A stretch of DNA of 64,000 bases from Pseudomonas cannabina. Its GTDB lineage: Bacteria > Pseudomonadota > Gammaproteobacteria > Pseudomonadales > Pseudomonadaceae. The first letter of the stretch is position 1. The number at the start of each line of letters is the position of its first letter. Both the position numbers and the translations under genes were made by a program. Below the pieces are notes generated by a model that saw only the letters and a program-made list of their open reading frames with translations, did not search any database and had not been told where the DNA came from. Below, in pieces: positions 1 to 10,101 of this stretch. The DNA lies in assembly GCF_900100365.1 (NCBI RefSeq), contig NZ_FNKU01000001.1, positions 3,782,001 through 3,846,000 of the forward strand, given 5' to 3'.

Positions 1-528
1 CTGCAACACGTTGGCGGTCAGGGTGGCGTTTTCCCAGGTCGTGCGACTCAATCCCTCCTGCCAGCGCACGGTCACACCGAAGTCCTGTTGCAGCGACTGC
101 GCCATGATGGCCGCCTCGCTCGGCGGCTGGTCAAAGTGCAAACCGCCGGTGGTCAGGATCGGCAGACCGGATTCTTTCGCCAGGCGCGCCGCCAGCCGCA
201 GCCGTTCCAGCCCGAGACCGGTCGGTGTATCGGCGCCCCAAGTGGGTGAATTGCGCTCGCGACCGTTACCAAGCACCACAATCGCGTCAGCCTGCTGCGC
301 CAGTATTGCCCATTGTCGCTGCGGCAAGGGCGGCACCTGCTCCAGTTGGCGGGCGGAAAACTCCACGACCACGGGCAGGCTCATCAACCATAACCCGCCC
401 AGCCCGAGAACAAAGCAGCCAGCCGCCAGACGCGGACGTGAACGACGCAGCCACCAGGCAGCGAGCAGCAGCAGAAACAGGATGCCAGGCGGCAACAACA
501 GGGTTTTGAGCAGATAGCGCAACGGCAT
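1..528 (-). CDS. YdcF/ElyC/SanA-family (DUF218) envelope protein, C-terminus cut by window edge
   Basis: The reading frame runs from an ATG at 528 to the left edge with no stop, so 176 N-terminal residues are visible. It begins MPLRYLLKTLLLPPG, then has two hydrophobic segments (about residues 5-25 and 35-52), then a DUF218 domain with the motif ADAIVVLGNG near residues 80-90 and a following ILTTGG strand. These are hallmarks of the YdcF/ElyC/SanA family, inner-membrane proteins linked to envelope integrity and peptidoglycan or undecaprenyl metabolism. The biochemical activity of the family is not settled. It reads away from leuS and is the last gene on this side. Family assignment is firm; the exact role is unknown. 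Confidence 0.8.
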   Translation of the reverse strand, partial: MPLRYLLKTLLLPPGILFLLLLAAWWLRRSRPRLAAGCFVLGLGGLWLMSLPVVVEFSARQLEQVPPLPQRQWAILAQQADAIVVLGNGRERNSPTWGADTPTGLGLERLRLAARLAKESGLPILTTGGLHFDQPPSEAAIMAQSLQQDFGVTVRWQEGLSRTTWENATLTANVLQ

Positions 529-646
529 CAGGGCATCTCCAGAGATGCCCGCAGCCTAAAATGTTTGAAGCCTGACAACAATGTCCAGGCAACGCCTGGC
601 AAGCAAACAGTCCCGCGCGCCTGCGTATGAAAGCAGGCATGGGGCG

Positions 647-997
647 CTAGCTGCTGCGGCCTAATCTGAGAGAGGCTTTAGCCCGCCGCTTGTCTTTCAG
701 CCAGATAATGGTCGCTGATTGCCTCGGAGCCCTGAGCAATCGGTCATGCTCCGGCACAATCGCCTCAGTGGCCGCTGACGCAGTCGTGAAAGCGTTGTGC
801 GCCATCACAGAATCCTTCTCAAGATAGGCCTCTATCAGCTCGAACTCGGCCGAACTCAAGCCCTTGAGCTCAAGCTCGGCGGGCGACTCGTTGCGCAGCC
901 GAACCGATGTGCTCGCCGTTTCAAGGGCAAGCCCCAGACGATCGATCAAACGCCCATACAGCTCGGATGTGCTGACTACGTGCTGCAACTCTGTCAT
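647..997 (-). CDS. hypothetical protein, 116 aa
   Basis: The ATG at 997 is preceded by a strong ribosome binding site (AGGAGG about 8 bases upstream), which supports a real gene. The product starts MTELQHVVSTSELYGRL, has an acidic helical middle (SPAELELKGLSSAEFELIEAYLEKD) and a basic tail (WLKDKRRAKASLRLGRSS). No signal peptide, membrane segment or cysteine motif is visible and I do not recognise a family. The acidic body with a basic C-terminus could fit a small nucleic-acid or protein-binding factor, but that is only a guess. It lies between the YdcF-family gene and leuS, transcribed away from leuS. Confidence 0.6.
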   Translation of the reverse strand: MTELQHVVSTSELYGRLIDRLGLALETASTSVRLRNESPAELELKGLSSAEFELIEAYLEKDSVMAHNAFTTASAATEAIVPEHDRLLRAPRQSATIIWLKDKRRAKASLRLGRSS

Positions 998-3913
<2,916 letters not shown>

Positions 3914-4002
3914 TTGGATCGGGCGCTCGGCAGATGCCGGGCGTCGAACATATTTTCAGGGTACGCCATGTCGGCCCAAACGGATTCAAGGGGAGCATCA
4001 AG

Positions 4003-4614
4003 ATGATCAAACGCAATCTGCTGGTAATGGGCCTGGCCGTTCTGTTGAGTGCCTGTGGCTTCCAGCTGCGTGGCACCGGCACCACCGAGCTGGCGCTCAA
4101 GGAGCTGGACGTCAGCGCACGAAATGCCTACGGCGAAACCGTGACCCAGCTCACTCGCCTGCTGACCAGTTCAGGCGTCAAGGTCTACACTGGCGCGCCT
4201 TACAAGCTGATCCTGACCAACGAAGCTGAAAACCAGCGCACCGCCAGCTATTCCGGTTCGGGCCGTTCGGCAGAGTATCAGTTGACCACCACGCTCAACT
4301 ACGAAATCCACGGCGACAGAGACCGCCTGCTGCTGGACAGCAAGGTCACCGCAGACCGCTCCTACGTGCATGATGGCAACAACCTGACCGGTTCTGACCA
4401 GGAAGCGGCGCAGGTTCGTCAGGAAATGCGCAACGACCTGATCCAGAAGCTGATCGCGCGCCTGCAACAACTGACGCCGGCCCGTCTGGAAGAGCTTCAG
4501 GCCAAGGCCGACGCGGTTGCCAAGGCCGAAGCCGAAGCCGATGCACTGGAAGCCGCTCAGCGCATCCGCGACGCGACGCCTCAGCAGTCGCCTGTCGAAA
4601 TTCCAACCAGGTAA
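4003..4614 (+). CDS. lptE: LPS-assembly lipoprotein LptE
   Basis: LptE plugs the outer-membrane LptD barrel and helps insert lipopolysaccharide into the outer leaflet. The start at 4003 is chosen because AAGGGGAG lies just upstream and because the protein then begins with a lipoprotein signal ([19 protein letters not shown], lipobox LSAC, mature Cys at about residue 18). The CGFQLRG sequence after the lipobox is characteristic of LptE. The tail (about residues 160-203) is rich in Ala, Glu and Lys ([19 protein letters not shown]), a helical extension seen in Pseudomonas homologues. It sits between leuS and holA on the same strand. The upstream in-frame ATG at 3934 would add 23 residues and spoil the signal peptide. 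Confidence 0.95.
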   Translation: MIKRNLLVMGLAVLLSACGFQLRGTGTTELALKELDVSARNAYGETVTQLTRLLTSSGVKVYTGAPYKLILTNEAENQRTASYSGSGRSAEYQLTTTLNYEIHGDRDRLLLDSKVTADRSYVHDGNNLTGSDQEAAQVRQEMRNDLIQKLIARLQQLTPARLEELQAKADAVAKAEAEADALEAAQRIRDATPQQSPVEIPTR

Positions 4615-4655
4615 GTGTCCGGGGCCAGGCATCTGGCCCCGACATCCTCTGACTC

Positions 4656-5693
4656 ATGAAACTCGCCCCCGCCCAACTCGGCAAGCACTTGCAAGGCACG
4701 CTCGCGCCCGTCTACGTGATCAGCGGCGATGACCCGCTGCTCTGCCAGGAAGCCGCCGACGCCATCCGCGCGGCTGCGCGCCAGCAAGGCTTCGACGAAC
4801 GTCAGGTATTCAGCGCCGACGCCAGCTTCGACTGGGGCACCTTGCTCCAGGCGGGTGCCAGCATGTCGTTGTTTGCCGAGCGCCGGCTTCTGGAGCTGCG
4901 TCTGCCTTCTGGCAAACCCGGTGACAAAGGTGCTGCGGCGCTCATGGAATACTGCGCCAGACCCGCCGAAGACACCCTGCTGCTGATCAGCCTGCCCAAG
5001 CTTGACGGCAGCGCGCAGAAGACCAAATGGGGCAAGGCGCTGGTTGAAGGCGCACAGACTCAGTTCGTGCAGATCTGGCCGGTGGATATCGGCCAGTTGC
5101 CGCAATGGATTCGTCAGCGTCTTTCTCAGGCCGGGCTGGCTGCCACGCAGGATGCCGTCGAACTGATCGCCGCCCGGGTCGAGGGCAACCTGCTGGCTGC
5201 CGCGCAAGAAATCGAAAAGCTCAAACTGATGGCCGAAGAAGGTCAGATCACTGTCGAAACGGTGCAGGCGGCAGTGGCCGACAGTGCACGCTTCGACGTC
5301 TTCGGCCTGACCGATGCGGTGCTCAATGGCGAGGCAGCCCACGCCCTGCGCATGCTGGAAGGCCTGCGCGGCGAAGGAGTCGAAACGCCCGTGATTCTCT
5401 GGGCGCTGACCCGCGAGCTGCGGGCGCTGGCCAACATGTCCCAGCAATTCAGCCAGGGCGTGCCACTGGACAAAGTGTTCAGCTCGGCACGCCCGCCGAT
5501 CTGGGACAAGCGCAAACCGTTGATGAGCAAAGCCCTGCAACGCCACTCGGCGAAACGCTGGAGCCAGTTGCTGATGGACGCGCAGCGCATCGACGCGCAG
5601 ATCAAAGGCCAGGCGGCAGGCTCGCCGTGGAGCAGCCTGAGCCGGCTGGCGCTGCTGATGGCGGGACAGAGGCTGGCGTTGCCTGCGGAGTGA
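4656..5693 (+). CDS. holA: DNA polymerase III delta subunit
   Basis: HolA opens the beta sliding clamp as part of the clamp loader. The 345-aa product begins MKLAPAQLGKHLQGTLAPVYVISGDDPLL, with the family's YVISGDDP strand, then the clamp-interacting region (FAERRLLELRLPSGKPG, about residues 72-90) and the C-terminal helical collar domain. Length and order agree with proteobacterial HolA. It starts 41 bp after lptE and is followed after only 5 bp by a small membrane-protein gene. Confidence 0.96.
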   Translation: MKLAPAQLGKHLQGTLAPVYVISGDDPLLCQEAADAIRAAARQQGFDERQVFSADASFDWGTLLQAGASMSLFAERRLLELRLPSGKPGDKGAAALMEYCARPAEDTLLLISLPKLDGSAQKTKWGKALVEGAQTQFVQIWPVDIGQLPQWIRQRLSQAGLAATQDAVELIAARVEGNLLAAAQEIEKLKLMAEEGQITVETVQAAVADSARFDVFGLTDAVLNGEAAHALRMLEGLRGEGVETPVILWALTRELRALANMSQQFSQGVPLDKVFSSARPPIWDKRKPLMSKALQRHSAKRWSQLLMDAQRIDAQIKGQAAGSPWSSLSRLALLMAGQRLALPAE

Positions 5694-5698
5694 GCCCC

Positions 5699-5911
5699 AT
5701 GTGCGACATACCAGCAGGTCTGTTTGAAGTCGTCGGTCGTGCCATTTTCTATCCTGTCGGATGGCCGATCGTAAAACTCCTGACGCTTGGCAAATACCCC
5801 TTGAAAGACTCCTGGTTCAAAGAAACCCCGGATGCAAACTGGACCGTTGCGATAGGCCTCGCCGTCCTGGTCATCACCATGATGGCCTTCTTCCACCAAT
5901 TCGATTTTTGA
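5699..5911 (+). CDS. small conserved membrane protein, 70 aa
   Basis: An ATG at 5699, five bases after the holA stop, opens a 70-codon frame: MCDIPAGLFEVVGRAIFYP...LTLGKYPLKDSW...NWTVAIGLAVLVITMMAFFHQFDF. A hydrophobic segment at about residues 50-65 should span the membrane, and a shorter amphipathic stretch lies at 8-28. Pseudomonads carry similar short proteins after holA, so it is likely co-transcribed with it. No function is known to me. The frame ends at 5911, just before the REPIN block. Confidence 0.75.
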   Translation: MCDIPAGLFEVVGRAIFYPVGWPIVKLLTLGKYPLKDSWFKETPDANWTVAIGLAVLVITMMAFFHQFDF

Positions 5912-5917
5912 TCGACG

Positions 5918-6368
5918 CCCATCCTTGTGGGAGCGAACTTGTTCGCGAAGACGGTGTTTCAGACGACGAATTTTCGGCGATTATAGGGGCCCTTTCGCGA
6001 ACAAGTTCGCTCCCACGGCCTCCGGCCAGCATCAAAAGCTGAGTTGTATAACGCTGAGCAACTCTGCGCCCACCCTTGTGGGAGCGAACTTGTTCGCGAA
6101 GACGGGGTTTCAGACGACGAATTTTCAGCGATTATAGGGCCCTTTCGCGAACAAGTTCGCTCCCACGGCCTCCGGCCAGCATCAAAAGCTGACTTGTATA
6201 ACGCTGAGCAACTCTGCGCCCACCCTTGTGGGAGCGAACTTGTTCGCGAAGACGGTGTTTCAGACGACGAATTTTCGGCGATTATAGGGCCCTTTCGCGA
6301 ACAAGTTCGCTCCCACGGCCTCCGGCCAGCATCAAAAGCTGACTTGTATAACGCTGAGCAACTCTGCG
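5918..6368. repeat. three tandem ~150-bp units, each holding an inverted REP pair (REPIN)
   Basis: Each unit holds a forward REP (GTGGGAGCGAACTTGTTCGC, starting at 5927, 6078 and 6228), a ~45-bp spacer, the same REP inverted (GCGAACAAGTTCGCTCCCAC), and then a ~60-bp linker with TTGTATAACGCTGAGC. The unit period is 151 then 150 bp; the first unit has one extra G in its spacer. Units differ by only a few single-base changes. Because the non-REP linker is repeated too, the block expanded by duplication of a whole unit rather than by separate REPIN insertions. REPINs in Pseudomonas are moved by RAYT transposases acting in trans; none is in this window. Confidence 0.92.
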
Positions 6369-6479
6369 TGGTAGTGCATTTCAAGGCGCTCAGCGCCATA
6401 GCACACCACTATTGGACACGACCGCCAGTCTGCCCGATGATTTGCGTTGCGTTACAACCCCCATCAGGAGCACCTCGCC

Positions 6480-6635
6480 ATGAGCAAGCCAAAGCGGCCG
6501 AACAAGGCCAAATCCATCATCGCCCAGCCCTTGTTCCGCAGTCGTCAGGAACAACCTTCCAAGGGCAAAGGCAGCTACCGCCGCGAAGCCTTCCAGTCTA
6601 AAAGCTGGGAGGCTTCCTGCTTTATGGCGGCCTGA
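6480..6635 (+). CDS. arfA: alternative ribosome-rescue factor A
   Basis: ArfA rescues ribosomes stalled on mRNAs without a stop codon by placing release factor 2 in the empty A site; it backs up trans-translation. The 51-aa product begins MSKPKRPNKAKS and shows the family motifs PLFRSRQ (about 17-23), KGKGSYRR (28-35) and WEAS (43-46). The start at 6480 is preceded by AGGAG about 9 bases upstream; an earlier in-frame ATG at 6447 would add 11 residues unlike the family. A hairpin lies in the 3' end of the coding region. The protein is shorter than the 72-aa E. coli form, whose extra tail is removed in practice. Confidence 0.85.
   Translation: MSKPKRPNKAKSIIAQPLFRSRQEQPSKGKGSYRREAFQSKSWEASCFMAA
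6601..6623 (+). promoter_or_regulatory. intragenic mRNA hairpin at the 3' end of arfA
   Basis: AAAGC pairs with GCTTT and, inside a T-T mismatch, GGGA pairs with TTCC (one G-T), leaving the loop GGC. The hairpin sits entirely within the codons for SWEASCF, 10 bases before the stop. In E. coli arfA a hairpin at the matching place causes RNase III cleavage or termination so that the mRNA lacks a stop and ArfA is made only when tmRNA is failing. The same role here is inference. Confidence 0.55.
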
Positions 6636-6718
6636 TATCGAGCAACATCTCCGAGGCGCTTTCAACCGCTTAGCCGTGTTATGGTCTGCACCTAACGGTA
6701 ATACCCTTGGACTCAAGC

Positions 6719-8056
6719 ATGCCTTCTCGTTTTACCCATCGCCCGCAGCTGCGCCAACTCATCGCTGCCTCCAGTCTGATTGCCCTGGTAGCCTGCGCAG
6801 AAAAACCCACTGCAGCCGATGCCACGCCTCTTCAACCCGGCAAAGTACAGACCAACCCTCCCGCTGTAGCGCCTACGCCAGCGTTGATCGTTGATGACTC
6901 CCTCACGATTCAGCCCGCCGTCAGCTTCAGCGAGTGGCAGGCCGGTTTTCGTGCCCAGGCACTGAAGGCCGGGATTCGAGCGGATGTGTTCGATCAGGCG
7001 TTTGCCGGCGTCACGCCGGACATGAGCGTCGTGAAGGCCGACCGCAGCCAGCCCGAGTTCAGCCGCCCGGTCTGGGAATACCTCGACGGCGCCATCTCTG
7101 CGGCCCGCGTGCGCAAGGGTCAGGCATTGCTGTCGCAGTACGCTGACGATCTGCAGAAGATCGAACAGCAGTACGGCGTGGACCGTCAGGCGCTGGTCGC
7201 GGTGTGGGGGATGGAGAGTAATTTCGGGTCGTTCCAGGGTACGCAATCCGTCATTCGCTCACTGGCAACGCTGGCCTACGAAGGTCGTCGTCCCGGCTTC
7301 GCGCAAAGCCAGTTGCTGGCCGCACTGGAGATCATCCAGCATGGCGATATCACCCCAGACAAGATGCTCGGCTCGTGGGCCGGCGCAATGGGTCAGACCC
7401 AGTTCATCCCGACCACCTACAACACCCACGCCGTGGACTTTGACGGCGATGGCCGTCGCGATATCTGGAACACCCCGGCTGACGCCCTCGCCTCCACGGC
7501 GCATTACCTGCAAAGCTCCGGCTGGCAGCGTGGTCAGCCTTGGGGCTTCGAGGTGGTGCTCGGCACGGGCTTCGATTACTCGCTGGCCAATTCGACGACG
7601 CGCAAGAGCCTCGCTGAATGGCAGCAAATGGGCCTGAAACAGCCAGACGGATCGGCAATTCCGGTCGCCGCCAGCCAGCAACAGGCCGCATTGCTGTTGC
7701 CCGCCGGTTACCGTGGGCCAGCCTTCCTGGTGCTGGACAACTTCCGCGCGATCCTCAAGTACAACAACTCCACGTCCTACGCGCTGGCGATCAGTCTGCT
7801 TTCCGACCGATTCAAGGGCGCCGGGTACGTGGTAGGTGCGTGGCCACGTGGAGACCTGCCGCTGAGTCGTTCTGAGCGCATCGAGTTGCAAACCCTGCTA
7901 TCGGCCCGCCAATACGATGCAGGCGCGCCAGACGGCATTATCGGCGCCAATACGCGCAAAGCGATCCGCAGCGCCCAGCAATCATTCGGCTGGCCGGCAG
8001 ACGGTTATCCGACGCATGAACTGCTGGAAAATCTGCGCAAACCCGTTGGGCAGTAA
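6719..8056 (+). CDS. lytic murein transglycosylase, SltB3-like lipoprotein
   Basis: This enzyme cleaves the MurNAc-GlcNAc bond of peptidoglycan to give 1,6-anhydromuropeptides. The ATG at 6719 gives a lipoprotein signal ([13 protein letters not shown], mature Cys near residue 25); the upstream TTG at 6707 is less likely. The MltB-type catalytic domain covers about residues 65-370, with the catalytic Glu at 166 in [10 protein letters not shown] and the downstream [12 protein letters not shown] motif. A peptidoglycan-binding domain of the PG_binding_1 type follows at about 385-440 ([17 protein letters not shown]). The position after holA and arfA matches P. aeruginosa SltB3 as I recall it. The symbol is left blank because MltB/SltB naming varies. 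Confidence 0.93.
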   Translation: MPSRFTHRPQLRQLIAASSLIALVACAEKPTAADATPLQPGKVQTNPPAVAPTPALIVDDSLTIQPAVSFSEWQAGFRAQALKAGIRADVFDQAFAGVTPDMSVVKADRSQPEFSRPVWEYLDGAISAARVRKGQALLSQYADDLQKIEQQYGVDRQALVAVWGMESNFGSFQGTQSVIRSLATLAYEGRRPGFAQSQLLAALEIIQHGDITPDKMLGSWAGAMGQTQFIPTTYNTHAVDFDGDGRRDIWNTPADALASTAHYLQSSGWQRGQPWGFEVVLGTGFDYSLANSTTRKSLAEWQQMGLKQPDGSAIPVAASQQQAALLLPAGYRGPAFLVLDNFRAILKYNNSTSYALAISLLSDRFKGAGYVVGAWPRGDLPLSRSERIELQTLLSARQYDAGAPDGIIGANTRKAIRSAQQSFGWPADGYPTHELLENLRKPVGQ

Positions 8057-8131
8057 TCAGCGATTGCCTTGAAACCGGAATGACGCCCGGTGGGGACAAC
8101 CATCAGGCGTGTATCACGGAGAGCGTCAGGC

Positions 8132-9061
8132 TCACTGCCCCATCAACAGCCCAAGCCCGCGCTTCAAGGGAGTTGGCGCGTCGAGGGTGAAGTGTTCCAG
8201 CAAGCGCTGGTTGCTGGCGCGGGAGTGCTTGATGTCGCCCGAGCGCGGTGCCTGATAGGTGACGTCCGGTTTTTTACCCACCACGTCCGCAAGCGCTGAC
8301 AGCAACTCATTGAGCGATGTGGTCTGGTTCAACCCGACATTGATTGCGCCTTCGATGGCGTTTTCCCGCGACAAGGCTTGCAACAGCAGTTTGAGCAAGT
8401 CACCCACGTAGAAGAAATCGCGCGTTTGCTCGCCGTCGCCAAACACACTGATCGGCAGGCCGTTCTGAAGGCGTTCGGCGAAGATGCTGATCACGCCGGA
8501 GTACGGCGAAGACGGGTCCTGGCGCGGCCCGAAGATATTGAAGAAGCGAAAGATCACCGATTCCAGACCATGCTGGCGACGGTAGAAGTCCAGATAATAC
8601 TCACTGGCCAGCTTGTCAGACGCGTAAGGGGTCAACGGGGCTTTGGTGGTGTCTTCGGTGATCGCCTCACCTTCGCCATTGTTGCCATAGACCGCTGCGC
8701 TGGAGGCGAAGATCACCCGCTTGATGCCGGCTTCACGCATCGCTTCGCAGACATTCAGCGTACCGATGAAGTTACTCTGGTGAGTCCGCACCGGGTCATC
8801 CACCGACGCTTGCACCGACGCCACAGCGGCCAGATGCACAACGGCCTGGCAACCCTGCGCCGCACGCTTGACCAGCGCGGCGTCGGCGACGTCACCGACG
8901 ATCAGCTCTAGCCGCGGGTTGTCGAGCGGCAGATTGCTGCGCTTGCCCGCCGAGAGATTGTCGAGGACACGCACGCTGTGCCCGTTTGCGAGCAACGCGT
9001 CAGCCAGGTGCGAGCCAATGAAACCAGCGCCTCCGGTGATCAGAACAGGAGCGTCAGACAT
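8132..9061 (-). CDS. NAD-dependent epimerase/dehydratase, extended SDR (UDP-glucose 4-epimerase type)
   Basis: The ATG at 9061 gives a 309-aa protein that begins directly with the nucleotide-binding fold, LITGGAGFIGSHLADALL (GxxGxxG). The catalytic YASDK (YxxxK) motif follows FASSAAVYGNNGEGE in the middle, and the C-terminal sugar-nucleotide-binding half includes SPYSGVISIFAERL. This layout is typical of UDP-sugar 4-epimerases of the GalE/WbpP group. The substrate cannot be read from sequence. The start overlaps the end of the upstream SDR gene by 8 bp, so the two are translationally coupled. A longer frame starting at 9268 overlaps that gene and is rejected. Confidence 0.88.
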   Translation of the reverse strand: MSDAPVLITGGAGFIGSHLADALLANGHSVRVLDNLSAGKRSNLPLDNPRLELIVGDVADAALVKRAAQGCQAVVHLAAVASVQASVDDPVRTHQSNFIGTLNVCEAMREAGIKRVIFASSAAVYGNNGEGEAITEDTTKAPLTPYASDKLASEYYLDFYRRQHGLESVIFRFFNIFGPRQDPSSPYSGVISIFAERLQNGLPISVFGDGEQTRDFFYVGDLLKLLLQALSRENAIEGAINVGLNQTTSLNELLSALADVVGKKPDVTYQAPRSGDIKHSRASNQRLLEHFTLDAPTPLKRGLGLLMGQ

Positions 9062-9938
9062 GTCGATAATACCGATCCAGAAGGCTTGGCAAGCCGGCCC
9101 GCCAGGCGCGGGGCTTGATGCCGAAAGTATGAAGAATTTTCTTGCAGGCCAGCACCGCGTGTTGCGGTTCTTCGGCTGCGTCGGGACGTGCAGCGTGTGC
9201 CTGCGCGTTCGGCGATTCAATCGCCAGTTCGCGCAACAGGCGCGCTTCGGTGAGTACTGCCTGGCCAAGCGCCAGCGGCGTGGTCGCCTCGTGCCCGGCG
9301 TAGTGGTAAGTGCCCCACAGCGGCGCTTCGCAGTCGAGTTGCTTGACGATTGAAATGATCACCCGCGCCGCGTCATCGACCGGCGTCGGGTTGCCCCGTC
9401 GGTCATCGGCAAGCAGCAACTCTCCGGGGTCTTTGGCGCGCGACAGAAAGCGCCCCAATACGCCGTCGGCGCTGTCATCCAATAGCCAGCCGAAGCGGAC
9501 CAGCACATGTTGCGGGCATGTGGCGCGCACGCTTTGTTCGATCCGCCACAATGCCTGGCCGCGCAGCCCCAACGGCACCGGCTCGTCCTTTTCGCTGTAG
9601 GCGGTCGCCCGCGAACCATCGAAAACACGATAACTGGACGGCTGAACCAGCGTGATGTTGTGGTGCTGACACAGTTCGGCCAAGCGCTCGACGGAGCGTT
9701 CCTGGTGAGTCAGACGCGCTTCGCTCACGGTCTCCGCCTGAAACCAGTCGAAGTAGTAAGCAAGGTTTATCAGGGCATCGGGACGGGTGTCATCGAGCAG
9801 TTGCGTCAGGCTTGCCACGTCCCAGCCGTCTTGCGGGGGACGTGGTGCGAGAAAGCCAATGTCTTCCTCGGCACCCAGACGAATCAGCGCCTGCCCGAGG
9901 GCATTCCCGCCGCCCAACAGCATAAGGCGCATACGCAT
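9054..9938 (-). CDS. SDR-family sugar-nucleotide-binding protein, RmlD-like
   Basis: The 294-aa product starts at an ATG at 9938 (MRMRLMLLGGGNALGQALIRLG), with a Rossmann-type glycine motif close to the N-terminus. The segments DALINLAYYFDWF, VQPSSYRVFDG and VLVRFGWLLDD match the dTDP-4-dehydrorhamnose reductase (RmlD) fold. The usual YxxxK catalytic pair is not evident: the expected place reads LGLRGQALWRIEQ. It may therefore be a non-catalytic or specialised member. It overlaps the epimerase gene by 8 bp, which suggests joint action on a nucleotide sugar. A longer start at 10016 has no family-like residues. Confidence 0.82.
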   Translation of the reverse strand: MRMRLMLLGGGNALGQALIRLGAEEDIGFLAPRPPQDGWDVASLTQLLDDTRPDALINLAYYFDWFQAETVSEARLTHQERSVERLAELCQHHNITLVQPSSYRVFDGSRATAYSEKDEPVPLGLRGQALWRIEQSVRATCPQHVLVRFGWLLDDSADGVLGRFLSRAKDPGELLLADDRRGNPTPVDDAARVIISIVKQLDCEAPLWGTYHYAGHEATTPLALGQAVLTEARLLRELAIESPNAQAHAARPDAAEEPQHAVLACKKILHTFGIKPRAWRAGLPSLLDRYYRHV

Positions 9939-10101
9939 AGAGTCAGCAGGCTCGGTATCAGAGTAATCAAACGAACAATTGAAAAACGCCTGCAAACATA
10001 ACACGTTGGCTGCCAACCCCCAACAGTTGCGCAGCCTGTCCGGTCATCGACGCCGCAACAAGGCGTTGCAGCGTCTCACGCCTGAGGTCTTGCCGGATCA
10101 A

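Noticed and set aside
5918..6368. Possible CRISPR array because of regular repeats
   Set aside because: The spacers are nearly identical and the repeats are inverted REP pairs. A CRISPR array would need distinct spacers, and no cas genes are present.
5959..6601. Repeated-protein frames spanning the REPIN block on both strands (146 and 185 codons)
   Set aside because: They simply translate the REP repeats and linkers; there is no start signal and no protein-like composition.
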